Source: Lactobacillus huangpiensis
GTDB taxonomy: Bacteria > Bacillota > Bacilli > Lactobacillales > Lactobacillaceae
Assembly (NCBI RefSeq): GCF_019972815.1
Contig: NZ_BPPA01000003.1
Location: 62,001 to 126,000 of the forward strand
Reading direction: 5' to 3'
DNA: 64,000 bases
Shown: positions 1 to 11,018 of the stretch, one piece after another
Layout of the letters: each line of letters starts with the position of its first letter
Position numbering within the stretch: the first letter of the stretch is position 1
The notes under the pieces: model-generated
What the model was told of the DNA's origin: nothing
Database searches by the model: none
The model's input: only the letters and a program-made list of their open reading frames with translations
Translations under genes and position numbers: made by a program

Positions 1-675
1 CAGAGTTATTCTGCTTATGAATTAATTAAAGAAGAAAAGGATCTTTTCACTAATTCTAAAATTTTTGCTGAATATAGTAAAATTCTTAAAAAAAACAATT
101 TTTTTATTGAAGCCTTAGAAATTAAGAATGTCACTAAATATGAATTGTCAGATTCGGTAGAACCTGTTAGTTCAGAATTGCAACAAAAAATAATGGTTGC
201 TTTTAGGAAAAAATCCAAACCGACAAAATATGATTATGAGCAGCTATTTAAACTCGACTTATCGAATTTTAAAAATTTTGCACAAAGCTTATTGATCGAT
301 CCGAGTTTAAATTTCGCAGTTCGCCTAGTTTTATGTGAGGATTTGTTTCGTCTTGGTCTCAGCAGTAAATTTAAAGTGCTAGTATTAGGGCAGAAAGAGG
401 AATTTATTCCAAAGAAAATCAATTTGCTTGAAAAGGATCCGGTTTATCGTGAAGTTGTTTCAGGCATTGGCTCACGATACTACCATAGGCCTAGTCAAAT
501 TCCAGCTGTATTAGGTGAAGTTAATTTGATTTTAGGAAGTCTTTATCCTAAACTAAATAAGTATGTTGATGATCCCGACAGTTTTGCCAGTGATATTGCT
601 TCTTATATTGATAATCATGATGGCAGAAGCAATCAGAAGCTGTTTGAGAAAATCGATAATAATATATCCGAATAA
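1..675 (+). CDS. TPR-like hypothetical protein (5' end missing)
   Basis: The frame is open from the first base of the window to a TAA at 673-675, so the gene begins off the left edge and the 225 visible residues are only its C-terminal part. The TTG at 145 has no convincing ribosome-binding site and is probably internal. The product is helical, rich in Lys, Leu and Glu, with no signal peptide, membrane segment or catalytic motif. An intracellular TPR-like protein commonly sits just upstream of tuf in lactobacilli, which is the basis of the name. I recognise no specific function. Confidence 0.75.
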   Translation, partial: QSYSAYELIKEEKDLFTNSKIFAEYSKILKKNNFFIEALEIKNVTKYELSDSVEPVSSELQQKIMVAFRKKSKPTKYDYEQLFKLDLSNFKNFAQSLLIDPSLNFAVRLVLCEDLFRLGLSSKFKVLVLGQKEEFIPKKINLLEKDPVYREVVSGIGSRYYHRPSQIPAVLGEVNLILGSLYPKLNKYVDDPDSFASDIASYIDNHDGRSNQKLFEKIDNNISE

Positions 676-691
676 AATTGGATAAAATGCC

Positions 692-719
692 TTTACTTTT
701 TCAAAGTATTTAGTATAAT
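692..719 (+). promoter_or_regulatory. tuf promoter
   Basis: TTTACT (692-697) and a perfect TATAAT (714-719) are separated by 16 bp. Transcription would start near 726, giving tuf an untranslated leader of about 135 nt. Confidence 0.7.
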
Positions 720-730
720 AGCAAAGGACG

Positions 731-829
731 TTTTCATTAGGCATGGCTCTATGCATTAAAATACTAGGCATTTGCCAATGAAAGTAGTACAATATTCAAC
801 AGAGAACTATCCGTTACTTACTCAACGGA
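731..829 (+). other. structured 5' leader of tuf
   Basis: The leader holds two hairpins. In the first, TTTCATT (732-738) pairs with AATGAAA (777-783), and GGCA (740-743) continues the stem with TGCC (773-776) after one bulged A. A shorter hairpin, TCCGTT/AACGGA (810-829), follows. Neither has a T-run, so they are not obvious terminators. They could affect mRNA stability or translation of this highly expressed gene; that is inference. Confidence 0.4.
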
Positions 830-860
830 CTTCTTGCAAATTTACAGGAGGGTCATTTTA

Positions 861-2051
861 ATGGCAGAAAAAGAACATTACGTAAGAACAAAGCCACACG
901 TAAACATTGGTACTATCGGTCACGTTGACCATGGTAAGACCACTTTAACGGCGGCTATTACTAAAGTTTTATCAGAAAAGGGCTTAGCTAAAGCAGAGGA
1001 TTACTCAGAAATCGATGCAGCCCCAGAGGAAAAGGAACGTGGTATTACTATTAATACCGCTCACGTAGAGTACGAAACTGAAAATCGTCACTACGCTCAC
1101 ATGGATGCCCCAGGTCACGCCGACTACATTAAGAACATGATTACCGGTGCTGCCCAAATGGATGGAGCTATCTTGGTTGTTGCCGCAACTGATGGTCCTA
1201 TGCCACAAACTCGTGAACACATTTTACTTGCTCGTCAAGTTGGTGTTAACTACATCGTTGTTTTCTTGAACAAGACTGATTTAGTTGACGACCCAGAATT
1301 GATTGACTTAGTTGAGATGGAAGTTCGTGACTTGTTAACTGAATACGATTACCCTGGTGATGATATTCCAGTTATCCGTGGTTCAGCTTTGAAAGCTTTA
1401 CAAGGAGACAAGGAACAAGAAGAAGTTATCATGAAGTTGATGGACACAGTTGATGAATATATTCCAACTCCTGAACGTCAAACTGATAAACCATTCTTGA
1501 TGCCAGTTGAAGATGTCTTCACAATCACAGGTCGTGGTACCGTTGCTTCAGGTCGTATTGATCGTGGTACAGTTAAGATTGGTGATGAAGTTGAAATTGT
1601 CGGCTTGGTAGATAAAGTTCTTAAATCAGTTGTTACTGGTTTGGAAATGTTCCACAAGACTTTGGATTTAGGTGAAGCCGGAGATAACGTTGGTGTGTTA
1701 CTTCGTGGTATTGACCGTGATCAAGTCGTTCGTGGACAAGTTTTAGCTGCACCTGGCTCAATTCAGACTCACCACGAATTTAAGGGACAAGTTTACGTTT
1801 TGAAGAAAGAGGAAGGCGGACGTCATACCCCATTCTTCTCAGACTACCGTCCACAATTCTATTTCCACACTACTGATATTACTGGTGAAATTGAATTACC
1901 AGAAGGTACTGAGATGGTTATGCCTGGTGATAACACAGAGTTTACTGTTAAATTAATTAAACCAGCAGCCATTGAAAAGGGTACTAAGTTCACTATCCGT
2001 GAAGGTGGTCGTACTGTTGGTGCTGGTCAAGTTACTGAAATTCTTGATTAG
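861..2051 (+). CDS. tuf: translation elongation factor Tu
   Basis: Carries aminoacyl-tRNA to the ribosomal A site as a GTP complex in the cytoplasm. At 396 aa it is the usual EF-Tu length. The GTPase motifs are all visible: GHVDHGKT at residues 20-27, the switch I GITIN, DAPGH, and NKTD as the guanine-specificity motif, followed by beta-barrel domains 2 and 3. The ATG at 861 is chosen because an AGGAGGG lies at 846-852; the longer frame from 834 would place that site inside the coding region. The gene is monocistronic, with its own promoter and a strong terminator. Confidence 0.98.
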   Translation: MAEKEHYVRTKPHVNIGTIGHVDHGKTTLTAAITKVLSEKGLAKAEDYSEIDAAPEEKERGITINTAHVEYETENRHYAHMDAPGHADYIKNMITGAAQMDGAILVVAATDGPMPQTREHILLARQVGVNYIVVFLNKTDLVDDPELIDLVEMEVRDLLTEYDYPGDDIPVIRGSALKALQGDKEQEEVIMKLMDTVDEYIPTPERQTDKPFLMPVEDVFTITGRGTVASGRIDRGTVKIGDEVEIVGLVDKVLKSVVTGLEMFHKTLDLGEAGDNVGVLLRGIDRDQVVRGQVLAAPGSIQTHHEFKGQVYVLKKEEGGRHTPFFSDYRPQFYFHTTDITGEIELPEGTEMVMPGDNTEFTVKLIKPAAIEKGTKFTIREGGRTVGAGQVTEILD

Positions 2052-2070
2052 TTCGTTAAAAACAGTTTAA

Positions 2071-2106
2071 AAAGATGTACTTCTTCATAGAAGTACATCT
2101 TTTTTT
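2071..2106 (+). terminator. tuf terminator
   Basis: A 14-bp stem (AAAGATGTACTTCT / AGAAGTACATCTTT) with loop TCAT is followed by a T-run. It lies 20 bp after the tuf stop. Confidence 0.93.
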
Positions 2107-2194
2107 GCCTAAGTTTGTTTTTTGCGACCGTTTAATGTAAGATAATTTAGTGTGTAAAGATGCAATTTAACTTGACATTGGAGGTATTTAATTA

Positions 2195-3520
2195 ATGTCT
2201 GTAAAATGGAATAAAACCGATAAAACTACCGGTGAACTTACTTTTGATATTCCCCAAGCTGATGTAAAGCGTGGGCTAAATCAAGCATTTAGAAGGGTAA
2301 AGAACAGCTTACGTGTTCCTGGCTTTAGAAAAGGACATGTTTCTCGTGTGATCTTTGATCAATATTATGGTGAAGAATCATTATATGAAAATGCATTGAA
2401 TATTGTTCTACCAGATGCGTATGAAGCAGCGATTAAGGAAGCTGATATTGCGGCTGTAGGTCAACCACAAATTTTGCCGGTTTCAATGGAAAAGGGTAAA
2501 GATTGGCAAATGAAAGCCACTGTTACTGTTCAACCTGAGGTAAAACTTGGCGAATATAAGGGAGTTGAAGTTCCTAAACAAAACACTCGAGTATATGCCA
2601 AAGATGTTGATGCCAAATTAAAAGAAGAGCGTGAAAAGAATGCTGAGTTAGTACTGAAGAAGAGTGCTGCAGCTAAAGGTGACACAGTTACCATTGATTA
2701 TAAAGGAACAGTAGATGGGAAGGCCTTTGATGGCGGTTCAGCGGATGATTATTCACTTGAATTAGGTTCTAATACATTTATTCCTGGCTTTGAAGACCAA
2801 TTAATAGGTCACAAGGCAGGAGACGATGTAGACGTAGTCGTAACTTTTCCGGAAGATTATGGTGCAAAAGATTTAGCTGGTAAGGAAGCTCATTTTGCTA
2901 CCAAAATTCATGAAGTTAAATCGAAGCAGCTACCTAAATTAGATGATGAATTTGCTAAAGATGTTGATGATTCTGTTGATACTCTTGATGATTTAAAAGA
3001 AAAGATCAAGAAGGATCTTAAGGCGAAGAAAGAAGAAGCTGCACAAGACGAAATTGAAAAAGCCGCAATTGAAAGTGCTGTTGCCAATGCTACTATTGAT
3101 GAAATTCCGAATGCTATGATTCAGGAAGACATTAACACGCAAATGAATCAATATCTAGGTAATATGCAACGTCAAGGAATCAGTCCTGAAACATATTACA
3201 AGATAACTAATACTACAGAAGATCAATTACGCTCACAATTTGCTAAGGATGCTGAAGAGAGAGTTAAAACTAACCTGGTACTTGAAGCAATTGTCAAAAA
3301 AGAAGGCATTAAAGCTACTAAAGAAGAAATTGACAAAGAGATAAAAGATTTAGCTAGTGAATATAATATGGATGAAAAAACTGTCCGTAACACTCTGACT
3401 GATGACATGCTTTCGCATGATATCAATGTACGTAAGGCTATTAATATTGTAGCTGACAACGCAAAACAAGTTTCTAAATCTAAAACTAAAAAAGACGAAA
3501 AAAAGTCTGATAAAAAGTAG
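2195..3520 (+). CDS. tig: trigger factor (peptidyl-prolyl isomerase chaperone)
   Basis: Ribosome-associated chaperone that meets nascent chains at the exit tunnel and also isomerises Xaa-Pro bonds. The 441 aa show the N-terminal ribosome-binding domain with the signature GFRKGHVSR near residues 43-51, a central FKBP-type PPIase domain (about 155-245), and a long helical C-terminal domain ending in a Lys-rich tail. The family signature is usually GFRxGxxP; here a Ser stands where Pro is common. The ATG at 2195 follows GGAGGT with good spacing. The next gene is clpX, a common pairing in Firmicutes, but a hairpin terminator separates the two. Confidence 0.97.
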   Translation: MSVKWNKTDKTTGELTFDIPQADVKRGLNQAFRRVKNSLRVPGFRKGHVSRVIFDQYYGEESLYENALNIVLPDAYEAAIKEADIAAVGQPQILPVSMEKGKDWQMKATVTVQPEVKLGEYKGVEVPKQNTRVYAKDVDAKLKEEREKNAELVLKKSAAAKGDTVTIDYKGTVDGKAFDGGSADDYSLELGSNTFIPGFEDQLIGHKAGDDVDVVVTFPEDYGAKDLAGKEAHFATKIHEVKSKQLPKLDDEFAKDVDDSVDTLDDLKEKIKKDLKAKKEEAAQDEIEKAAIESAVANATIDEIPNAMIQEDINTQMNQYLGNMQRQGISPETYYKITNTTEDQLRSQFAKDAEERVKTNLVLEAIVKKEGIKATKEEIDKEIKDLASEYNMDEKTVRNTLTDDMLSHDINVRKAINIVADNAKQVSKSKTKKDEKKSDKK

Positions 3521-3537
3521 AGTTTTAAATTCTGAGT

Positions 3538-3570
3538 AAAAAGGTGGTGTTGTACTGCCTTTTTATTTTT
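3538..3570 (+). terminator. tig terminator
   Basis: AAAAAGGTGGT (3538-3548) pairs with ACTGCCTTTTT (3554-3564), with two G-T wobbles and loop GTTGT, followed by ATTTTTT. Confidence 0.75.
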
Positions 3571-3642
3571 TACAAGCATATAATTCATATACCACCCGTA
3601 TTTTATGCTAATCTTAGACTTGTAAATACAAGGAGGAATAGA

Positions 3643-4920
3643 ATGGCTTCACAATTTACTGATCAAGAGGTAATTAAATGTTCCTTTTGTGATAAAACAC
3701 AAGATCAAGTTAAAAAGATGATTGCTGGCAACGGGGTTTATATTTGTAATGAGTGTGTAGATCTTTCAAAAAGAATTATTGACGATGAGTTAAAATCCGA
3801 TTCTTTAAAAAAGGCACAGGATTTGCCAAAGCCAATGGAAATCAAAAAGCAACTTGATCAGTATGTTATTGGTCAAGAGCGAGCAAAGAAGATTTTGTCA
3901 GTTGCAGTTTATAATCATTATAAGCGTGTTACGCAAATGGATGTAGATTCTTCAACTGAGTTGCAAAAATCAAATATTGCTCTGATTGGACCAACAGGTT
4001 CAGGTAAAACATACTTGGCTCAAACTTTGGCCCGCATTTTAGATGTGCCATTTGCGATAGCTGATGCAACTACCTTAACTGAGGCAGGGTATGTTGGAGA
4101 AGATGTTGAAAACATTTTACTTAAATTGTTACAAAATGCAGATTACGACATAGAACGCGCAGAGCGAGGAATCATTTACATTGATGAAATAGATAAAATA
4201 TCTAAAAAATCTGAAAATGTTTCAATTACCAGGGATGTTTCTGGAGAAGGCGTTCAGCAATCATTATTAAAAATTTTGGAAGGTACTATTGCTTCCGTAC
4301 CACCGCAAGGTGGTCGTAAACACCCTCAGCAAGAATTAATACAGATAGATACCACCAACATTTTGTTTATAGTTGGTGGAGCTTTCGATGGTATCGAACA
4401 AATTGTCAAAAGCCGTTTGGGTAAAAAAGTAATTGGTTTTAGTGCTGAAAACGAGCTTAATAAAGTACAAGATGATTCTTGGACTAAGCATTTAACGACA
4501 GGAGATTTGGTCAAGTTTGGACTGATTCCAGAGTTTATTGGGCGTATTCCTATTATTGCTACATTAGATAAGTTAGATAGAAATGATTTAGTTAGAATTT
4601 TAACCGAACCTAAGAACGCGCTGGTAAAGCAATATAAAAAATTGATGTCGCTTGATCAGGTTAACTTAGAATTTACCCCAGATGCTTTAAAAGCCATTGC
4701 AGATTTAGCCATCGAACGAAATATGGGAGCACGTGGCTTGCGGACAATAATTGAAAATGCGATGATGGGCATCATGTATAAAACTCCTAGTGAGCCTGAT
4801 ATTGAAAACGTTAAAGTTACTGAAGATGTCATTGAAAAAAATGCCGAACCAAACGTAACAAGACGTAAAGAGGATGATCAGGAAAATAATGAAGAAATAA
4901 AGGCAGCTAATGATCATTAA
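3643..4920 (+). CDS. clpX: ATP-dependent Clp protease ATPase subunit ClpX
   Basis: AAA+ unfoldase that feeds substrates to ClpP. The 425-aa product starts with the C4 zinc-binding domain (CSFC ... CNEC), then Walker A GPTGSGKT, Walker [11 protein letters not shown], the pore RKH loop (GGRKHP), and the IGF loop (KKVIGFS) that docks on ClpP. The ATG at 3643 is chosen because AGGAGGA lies at 3631-3637; the longer frame from 3544 would begin inside the tig terminator. Its last 11 bp overlap engB, indicating coupled translation. No clpP is in the window. Confidence 0.97.
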   Translation: MASQFTDQEVIKCSFCDKTQDQVKKMIAGNGVYICNECVDLSKRIIDDELKSDSLKKAQDLPKPMEIKKQLDQYVIGQERAKKILSVAVYNHYKRVTQMDVDSSTELQKSNIALIGPTGSGKTYLAQTLARILDVPFAIADATTLTEAGYVGEDVENILLKLLQNADYDIERAERGIIYIDEIDKISKKSENVSITRDVSGEGVQQSLLKILEGTIASVPPQGGRKHPQQELIQIDTTNILFIVGGAFDGIEQIVKSRLGKKVIGFSAENELNKVQDDSWTKHLTTGDLVKFGLIPEFIGRIPIIATLDKLDRNDLVRILTEPKNALVKQYKKLMSLDQVNLEFTPDALKAIADLAIERNMGARGLRTIIENAMMGIMYKTPSEPDIENVKVTEDVIEKNAEPNVTRRKEDDQENNEEIKAANDH

Positions 4921-5494
4921 AGATAGTTCGTATGCAATCAGTGCTGTACGCGAGGATCAATATCCAACTGATAATTTGCCCGAAGTAGCACTTTCTGGTC
5001 GCTCTAATGTGGGCAAGTCGAGTTTAATAAATACATTATTGAATCGCAAAAACTTGGCGCGAACCTCTGCACAACCAGGAAAAACGCAAACCCTTAATTT
5101 CTATTTAGTAAATCATGCCTTTTATTTAGTCGATGTACCAGGGTATGGCTACGCCAAAGTTTCACAAAAAAAACGTGAACAGTTTGGTACTATGATTCAA
5201 GATTATCTTGAAACCAGGGCAAACTTACAAGGACTAATTATCCTAGTGGATGGTAGACATGAGCCTACTAAAAATGATATAGCTATGTATAATTATGCAT
5301 TATATCTTAATATACCTATTTTGGTAGTTTGTACTAAAATTGATAAAGTTAAGAAAAGTCAGCAAAATCAGGTGCTTGCCATATTGAAACGAAAACTTGA
5401 TTTAAATCATGATAACGTTGATGTTATTACTTTTAGTTCTGTCCAAAAGTTGCATGTTCAAGAAGTGTGGCAATGGATTGAACAAAATCTGTAA
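4910..5494 (+). CDS. engB: ribosome biogenesis GTPase EngB (YsxC/YihA)
   Basis: Essential small GTPase needed for late 50S subunit assembly. The 194-aa product has G1 GRSNVGKSS, switch I with the conserved T of PGKTQ, G3 DVPGYG and G4 TKID, the standard TrmE-Era-EngA-like order. Its ATG lies inside the 3' end of clpX, so the two are co-transcribed and translationally coupled, as in Bacillus. A shared terminator follows. Confidence 0.96.
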   Translation: MIIKDSSYAISAVREDQYPTDNLPEVALSGRSNVGKSSLINTLLNRKNLARTSAQPGKTQTLNFYLVNHAFYLVDVPGYGYAKVSQKKREQFGTMIQDYLETRANLQGLIILVDGRHEPTKNDIAMYNYALYLNIPILVVCTKIDKVKKSQQNQVLAILKRKLDLNHDNVDVITFSSVQKLHVQEVWQWIEQNL

Positions 5495-5504
5495 AATTTG
5501 CAAG

Positions 5505-5536
5505 AAAAAATGGTTCTCATTGGAGAACCATTTTTA
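5505..5536. terminator. bidirectional terminator (engB / small minus-strand gene)
   Basis: A 13-bp stem AAAAATGGTTCTC / GAGAACCATTTTT with a short loop has an A-run on one side and a T-run on the other, so it can end transcripts from both strands. It reaches the stop codon of the small minus-strand gene. Confidence 0.9.
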
Positions 5537-5662
5537 ATTGTCTTTGTCTTTAACTATTTTATCCTTGTTTTTAGCCAATTTTTTCTTTTTGTCATCAGGT
5601 ACAGTAGCAAATTTATCAAATAGTTTTTCTAACTCGTCTTGTTTTTTAAAAGTTAACCCCAT
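5534..5662 (-). CDS. small conserved-type protein, 42 aa (SPJ_0845-like?)
   Basis: A minus-strand frame reads from ATG (5662-5660) to TAA (5536-5534). The product begins MGLTFKKQDELEKLFDKF and ends in a Lys/Asp-rich tail. AGAAAGGA sits 8-9 nt before the ATG, and the frame ends exactly at a strong terminator, both signs of a real gene. The start resembles, from memory, the small SPJ_0845 family of lactic acid bacteria; this needs a database check. There is no membrane segment and the function is unknown. Confidence 0.7.
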   Translation of the reverse strand: MGLTFKKQDELEKLFDKFATVPDDKKKKLAKNKDKIVKDKDN

Positions 5663-5818
5663 AATAATTTTTCCTTTCTGATTTTATTATAATAAAAAAT
5701 AAGACTTCAAGCCAGAAAATACAATAATTTGTTAGCTTTAAATAAATATAATTATGTAAAGCTAATATTTTTAAATTTTAAGTTTCTAATAATCAAGTGA
5801 TAACTAAGCAAAAGCAAA

Positions 5819-5846
5819 TTTAAAACTATGAATTGTATGTTAAAAT
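5819..5846 (+). promoter_or_regulatory. putative uvrC promoter
   Basis: TTTAAA (5819-5824), a 16-bp spacer, and TAAAAT (5841-5846) preceded by TGT, an extended -10. It lies in an AT-rich intergenic stretch, which lowers specificity. Confidence 0.45.
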
Positions 5847-5873
5847 ATGATAGCGAATTTGGGGAGTGATTTT

Positions 5874-7676
5874 TTGGCAACTCAGCTGATTGAAAATAAA
5901 TTAAAACTTTTACCAGCTAAGCCTGGCTGTTACTTAATGAAAGATGTAAACGGCAAGGTTATTTATGTTGGCAAGTCGAAAAATCTCAGGAGTCGAGTAC
6001 GTTCCTATTTCAAAAGTACTCAAGTTGGCAGAAGAGCGGAATTAGTTGAAGATATTCGAGATTATGATATCATCACCGTTTCAACTGATAAAGAAGCATT
6101 TTTGCTTGAAGTTACACTTATTAAAAAATATCAGCCATATTACAATGTGCAGTTAAAACAAGGAACGGGCTATCCATATATTGAAATTACTAATGAACGT
6201 GATCCACAAACCAAATTAACCAGTATTATTAGAAAAGATGGTGGTTATTATTTTGGACCTTATCCTAATGTTTATGCTGCACAGGCTACGCTTAAGTTTA
6301 TTCAAAAAGTTTTTCCTTTAAGACGTTGCCATGGCAAGCAGGGCAGGCCTTGTTTGTATTATCATATGGGACAATGCTTGGGAGCATGTTTTAAAACGGT
6401 CCCTAAGTCAGTCTATGAAGCTCAAATAAAAAAGATTAAGAGCTTTTTAAACGGTGATATAGGTTGGGTAAAGAAAGATCTTAACGAAAAAATGGCAGCT
6501 GCATCTGAAAATCTTGAGTTTGAGCGAGCAGCTGAAATTCGTGATCAGCTTAATTACATTGAAGAAACCGTTGAAAAGCAAAAAATTATTTCAAATGACA
6601 ATACTCAGCGTGACATATTTAATTTTTATGTTGATAAATCATGGATAGCTATTCAAATTTTCTTTTTACGGCAAGCAAAGCTGCTTAGAAGTGAGACTAG
6701 AATGTATCCACTGACAGACACTAACGATCCAGAAGATACGTTTGCGTCCTTTATTGTTCAATTTTATGGGCAAAAGAATAGAATACTGCCAAAAGAAGTT
6801 TTAATACCTGCCAAAATTGACAATGAGGCACTGAGTGAAGTCTTGCATGTGCCTGTGAGAACGCCAAAAAGAGGTCAAAAACGCTCTTTATTAAATATGG
6901 CAAAAGACAATGCAAAGCTCAAACTTGATGAGAAGTTTCGCTTATTAGAATTAGGAAATAGAAAAACAAAGGGTGCACAGAAAGAAATTTTTGATTCCTT
7001 AGGTTTGCCTTATGGTCATGTTATTGAAAGTTTTGACCATTCTCATATTCAAGGAGCTGATCCGGTTTCAGCTTTAGTCGTTTTTAAAGATGGTGAACCA
7101 GATAAAAACTCTTATCGTAAATATAAATTAAAGGGTGAAGTTGAGCATCAAAATGGTGGCGATGAGGTTCGTAATACTCGTGAAGTTGTTCGCAGAAGAT
7201 ATAGCAGACTACTTAAGGAACATAAACCAATGCCAGATCTAATTTTGATGGATGGTGGTCAAATTCAGGTAGATGCTTGTGAAGATATTTTACGCAATGA
7301 GCTGAACCTTAATATTCCAGTAGCTGGTATGGTCAAGGATAACAAACACAGAACCAACCACCTTTTATATGGAGATCCAATTAATGGAGTGCCTTTGAAA
7401 TTAATACCCTTGAATCCAAAATCTCAAGGTTTCTATTTAATGACACGAATTCAAGATGAAGTACACCGCTTTGCAATCACTTTCCATAGAAGAACTCATG
7501 CTAAAAATGCTTTATCGAGCAAACTCGATTCAATTAAAGGGATCGGACCAAAAAGCAGAAATAAGCTTTTACGAAAATTTGGTTCTTTGAAAAAAATTAA
7601 AGAGGCCTCAATTGATGAATTACGTTCTGCTGGCTTAACATTGCCCCAAGCCCAGACAGTTAAGTTGACTTTGTAA
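5874..7676 (+). CDS. uvrC: excinuclease ABC subunit C
   Basis: Makes the two incisions around bulky DNA lesions in nucleotide excision repair, recruited by UvrB. The 600 aa match the usual length: N-terminal GIY-YIG nuclease domain (PGCYLMKD ... VIYVGKSKNLRSR), a Cys-rich linker, the UVR segment that contacts UvrB (LEFERAAEIRDQL, about residue 210), the RNase H-like 3'-incision domain, and tandem helix-hairpin-helix motifs (IKGIGPKSRNKLL). I chose TTG at 5874, 8 nt after GGGGAG; the in-frame ATG at 5847 has no ribosome-binding site and would put the GGGGAG inside the gene. uvrA and uvrB are not nearby. Confidence 0.95.
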   Translation: MATQLIENKLKLLPAKPGCYLMKDVNGKVIYVGKSKNLRSRVRSYFKSTQVGRRAELVEDIRDYDIITVSTDKEAFLLEVTLIKKYQPYYNVQLKQGTGYPYIEITNERDPQTKLTSIIRKDGGYYFGPYPNVYAAQATLKFIQKVFPLRRCHGKQGRPCLYYHMGQCLGACFKTVPKSVYEAQIKKIKSFLNGDIGWVKKDLNEKMAAASENLEFERAAEIRDQLNYIEETVEKQKIISNDNTQRDIFNFYVDKSWIAIQIFFLRQAKLLRSETRMYPLTDTNDPEDTFASFIVQFYGQKNRILPKEVLIPAKIDNEALSEVLHVPVRTPKRGQKRSLLNMAKDNAKLKLDEKFRLLELGNRKTKGAQKEIFDSLGLPYGHVIESFDHSHIQGADPVSALVVFKDGEPDKNSYRKYKLKGEVEHQNGGDEVRNTREVVRRRYSRLLKEHKPMPDLILMDGGQIQVDACEDILRNELNLNIPVAGMVKDNKHRTNHLLYGDPINGVPLKLIPLNPKSQGFYLMTRIQDEVHRFAITFHRRTHAKNALSSKLDSIKGIGPKSRNKLLRKFGSLKKIKEASIDELRSAGLTLPQAQTVKLTL

Positions 7677-7719
7677 ATATCAATTTTTACCACAATAGTC
7701 TAAACTTTTTGTGGTATAG

Positions 7720-9066
<1,347 letters not shown>

Positions 9067-9087
9067 TAAATAGAAAAGTTTTGAAAC

Positions 9088-11007
9088 ATGACAAAAAATC
9101 GATATATCACAGGATATTCTGGACTTAGAGCTTTGGCAGTAATTGGAGTGATTCTTTATCACTTCGATCCTAATACTTTTGTTGGCGGATATCTTGGCGT
9201 ACCGATTTTTTTTGTTTTGTCAGGTTACCTGGTTACATGCCAAATACTAAAGGCGTATGATGAAAATGGGTTTTATAATACAAAAAAGTTTTATTGGAGT
9301 AGAATTAAAAAAATATATCCGCCATTAATTGCAGTATTGTGGATTTCTGCAGCGTATATAGTTTTATTTCAGCAGAATTTACTTGCCAAACTAAGTCAAA
9401 TAGTTGTGGCAAACTTGCTTAATATCTATAATTTTTGGCAAATTTTAAATGGGCAGAGCTACTTTGAACGTTTTGCCGCTAGCGAATCTCCATTTGTCCA
9501 TTTATGGACAATGTCAATTAACGGGCAATTTTATATACTGTGGCCATTAGTTATTTTCCTATTAGTAAAATATGGCAAAAAGAGAAAAAATATTTTTAGC
9601 ATTTTACTAATTTTATCAATACTTTCCGCAATTGAAATGGCAATAATGTTTAAAACCGATGTTAATATCAATCGCATTTATTATGGCACAGACACTAGAT
9701 TTTTTTCTTTAGGCCTAGGGGCTGCACTGGCTGTGGTTTGGCCATTGAACAAGTTGAAAAGAAATATCAAGCATAATTATTACCTTTTATTAGATATTTT
9801 CGGTCTGATTTCTTTTTGTGGAATCATAATTTTATTTCTTTCGCCAATAATGAATGCAGAGAAAGCATTTACCTATTTGGGTGGTATGTTTTTGTTCACG
9901 TTGTTTACAACGATACTGGTTGGTGTAACTGCTCATCCAGGGAGTCACTGGAATAAATGGTTAACCAACCCTATTTTTAATTGGATTGGCTCAAGAAGTT
10001 ATGAAATTTATCTTTATCAGTTTCCTATAATGATTTTTTTTGAAGATAAAGTTTCCAATATGGCAGATCATGTTTTGCTTTATCGCTTTATTGAACTAAT
10101 TTTGATAGTCATTTCAAGTGAGCTTGCATACAGAGTTGTAGAACAACCATTTGGAAAAATATCTTTACAAAAAGCAAAAAAATATTTGCAACAACTTCGC
10201 GATAAGAAATCAAAAAATTATTTTCAAAAAGTGTGGGCTATTCTTATAGGCTTGATTTTTTTAACTGGTAGCATTGCAATTTTAATTTCTCCTGCTGCAC
10301 AAGCCCAAAATTTCAATCAAAGTCAATTGGCTCGCAGAATTAGAGCAAATCGCAAACAACAAAGAAAAGACAATAATGCTTTAATCAAGGAATACCAAAA
10401 AATTAGTCCCAGAGAACAAAAAAAGGCTAAACTTATAAAAGAAGCTAAACAAGCAGCAAAGAAACATCCAATAAAAAAATCTTTTGAGAAATTTGGTATC
10501 TCACAAATTGAAATTCAATTAGCACGTAAAATTGATTTGACTGCTATCGGTGATTCAGTTATGGCTGGCTCTAGCAATGATTTGAAAGATTTGTTGCCTA
10601 AGGCTGTGATTGATGCGGCTATTTCACGTCAACTAAATGTTTCGTTCGATTTATTAAAACATTATCAGAATGAGAATGTTTTAGGAAAGAATGTATTAAT
10701 AGGTTTGGGTACTAATGGTCCATTTAAAATGTCTGATATAGATGATTTAATGAAGCAGTTAGGACATAAAAGACAGGTATTTTGGATAAACACATATGTA
10801 CCGGCGAAGCCTTGGCAAAATGATGTTAATAATTTATTAAATGAGGCAGCGAAAAAATATCATAATTTTATGGTGATTAATTGGTATTCATATGCAAAGA
10901 ATCATCCAAATTGGTTTTATGAAGATAAAACGCATCCAACACCAATAGGATCAAAGCACTACAGTGCTTTAATTGTTAAAGAAATAGTTGAAAATGCTAA
11001 GTATTAG
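9088..11007 (+). CDS. OatA-like membrane acyltransferase with SGNH domain
   Basis: Probably acylates an envelope polymer outside the membrane, as OatA does on peptidoglycan MurNAc; the substrate here is inferred. The 639 aa comprise an N-terminal acyltransferase-3 domain with about ten membrane segments and the early YHFDP motif, one further membrane segment near residue 390, a charged linker, and an extracytoplasmic SGNH-hydrolase domain with the nucleophile block AIGDSVMAG, the GTNG block, and the catalytic Asp/His in KTHPTPIG. That architecture is the OatA type. The ATG lies 21 bp after obgE with only a weak GAAAAG upstream, so expression may be low. Confidence 0.88.
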   Translation: MTKNRYITGYSGLRALAVIGVILYHFDPNTFVGGYLGVPIFFVLSGYLVTCQILKAYDENGFYNTKKFYWSRIKKIYPPLIAVLWISAAYIVLFQQNLLAKLSQIVVANLLNIYNFWQILNGQSYFERFAASESPFVHLWTMSINGQFYILWPLVIFLLVKYGKKRKNIFSILLILSILSAIEMAIMFKTDVNINRIYYGTDTRFFSLGLGAALAVVWPLNKLKRNIKHNYYLLLDIFGLISFCGIIILFLSPIMNAEKAFTYLGGMFLFTLFTTILVGVTAHPGSHWNKWLTNPIFNWIGSRSYEIYLYQFPIMIFFEDKVSNMADHVLLYRFIELILIVISSELAYRVVEQPFGKISLQKAKKYLQQLRDKKSKNYFQKVWAILIGLIFLTGSIAILISPAAQAQNFNQSQLARRIRANRKQQRKDNNALIKEYQKISPREQKKAKLIKEAKQAAKKHPIKKSFEKFGISQIEIQLARKIDLTAIGDSVMAGSSNDLKDLLPKAVIDAAISRQLNVSFDLLKHYQNENVLGKNVLIGLGTNGPFKMSDIDDLMKQLGHKRQVFWINTYVPAKPWQNDVNNLLNEAAKKYHNFMVINWYSYAKNHPNWFYEDKTHPTPIGSKHYSALIVKEIVENAKY

Positions 11008-11018
11008 ATAGGTAGAGT

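Noticed and set aside
834..860. Longer tuf start at 834
   Set aside because: The extension would translate the AGGAGGG ribosome-binding site and is absent from EF-Tu proteins.
7689..7715. ACCACAA/TTGTGGT inverted repeat as uvrC terminator
   Set aside because: No T-run follows and the loop is long; the sequence overlaps possible obgE promoter elements instead.
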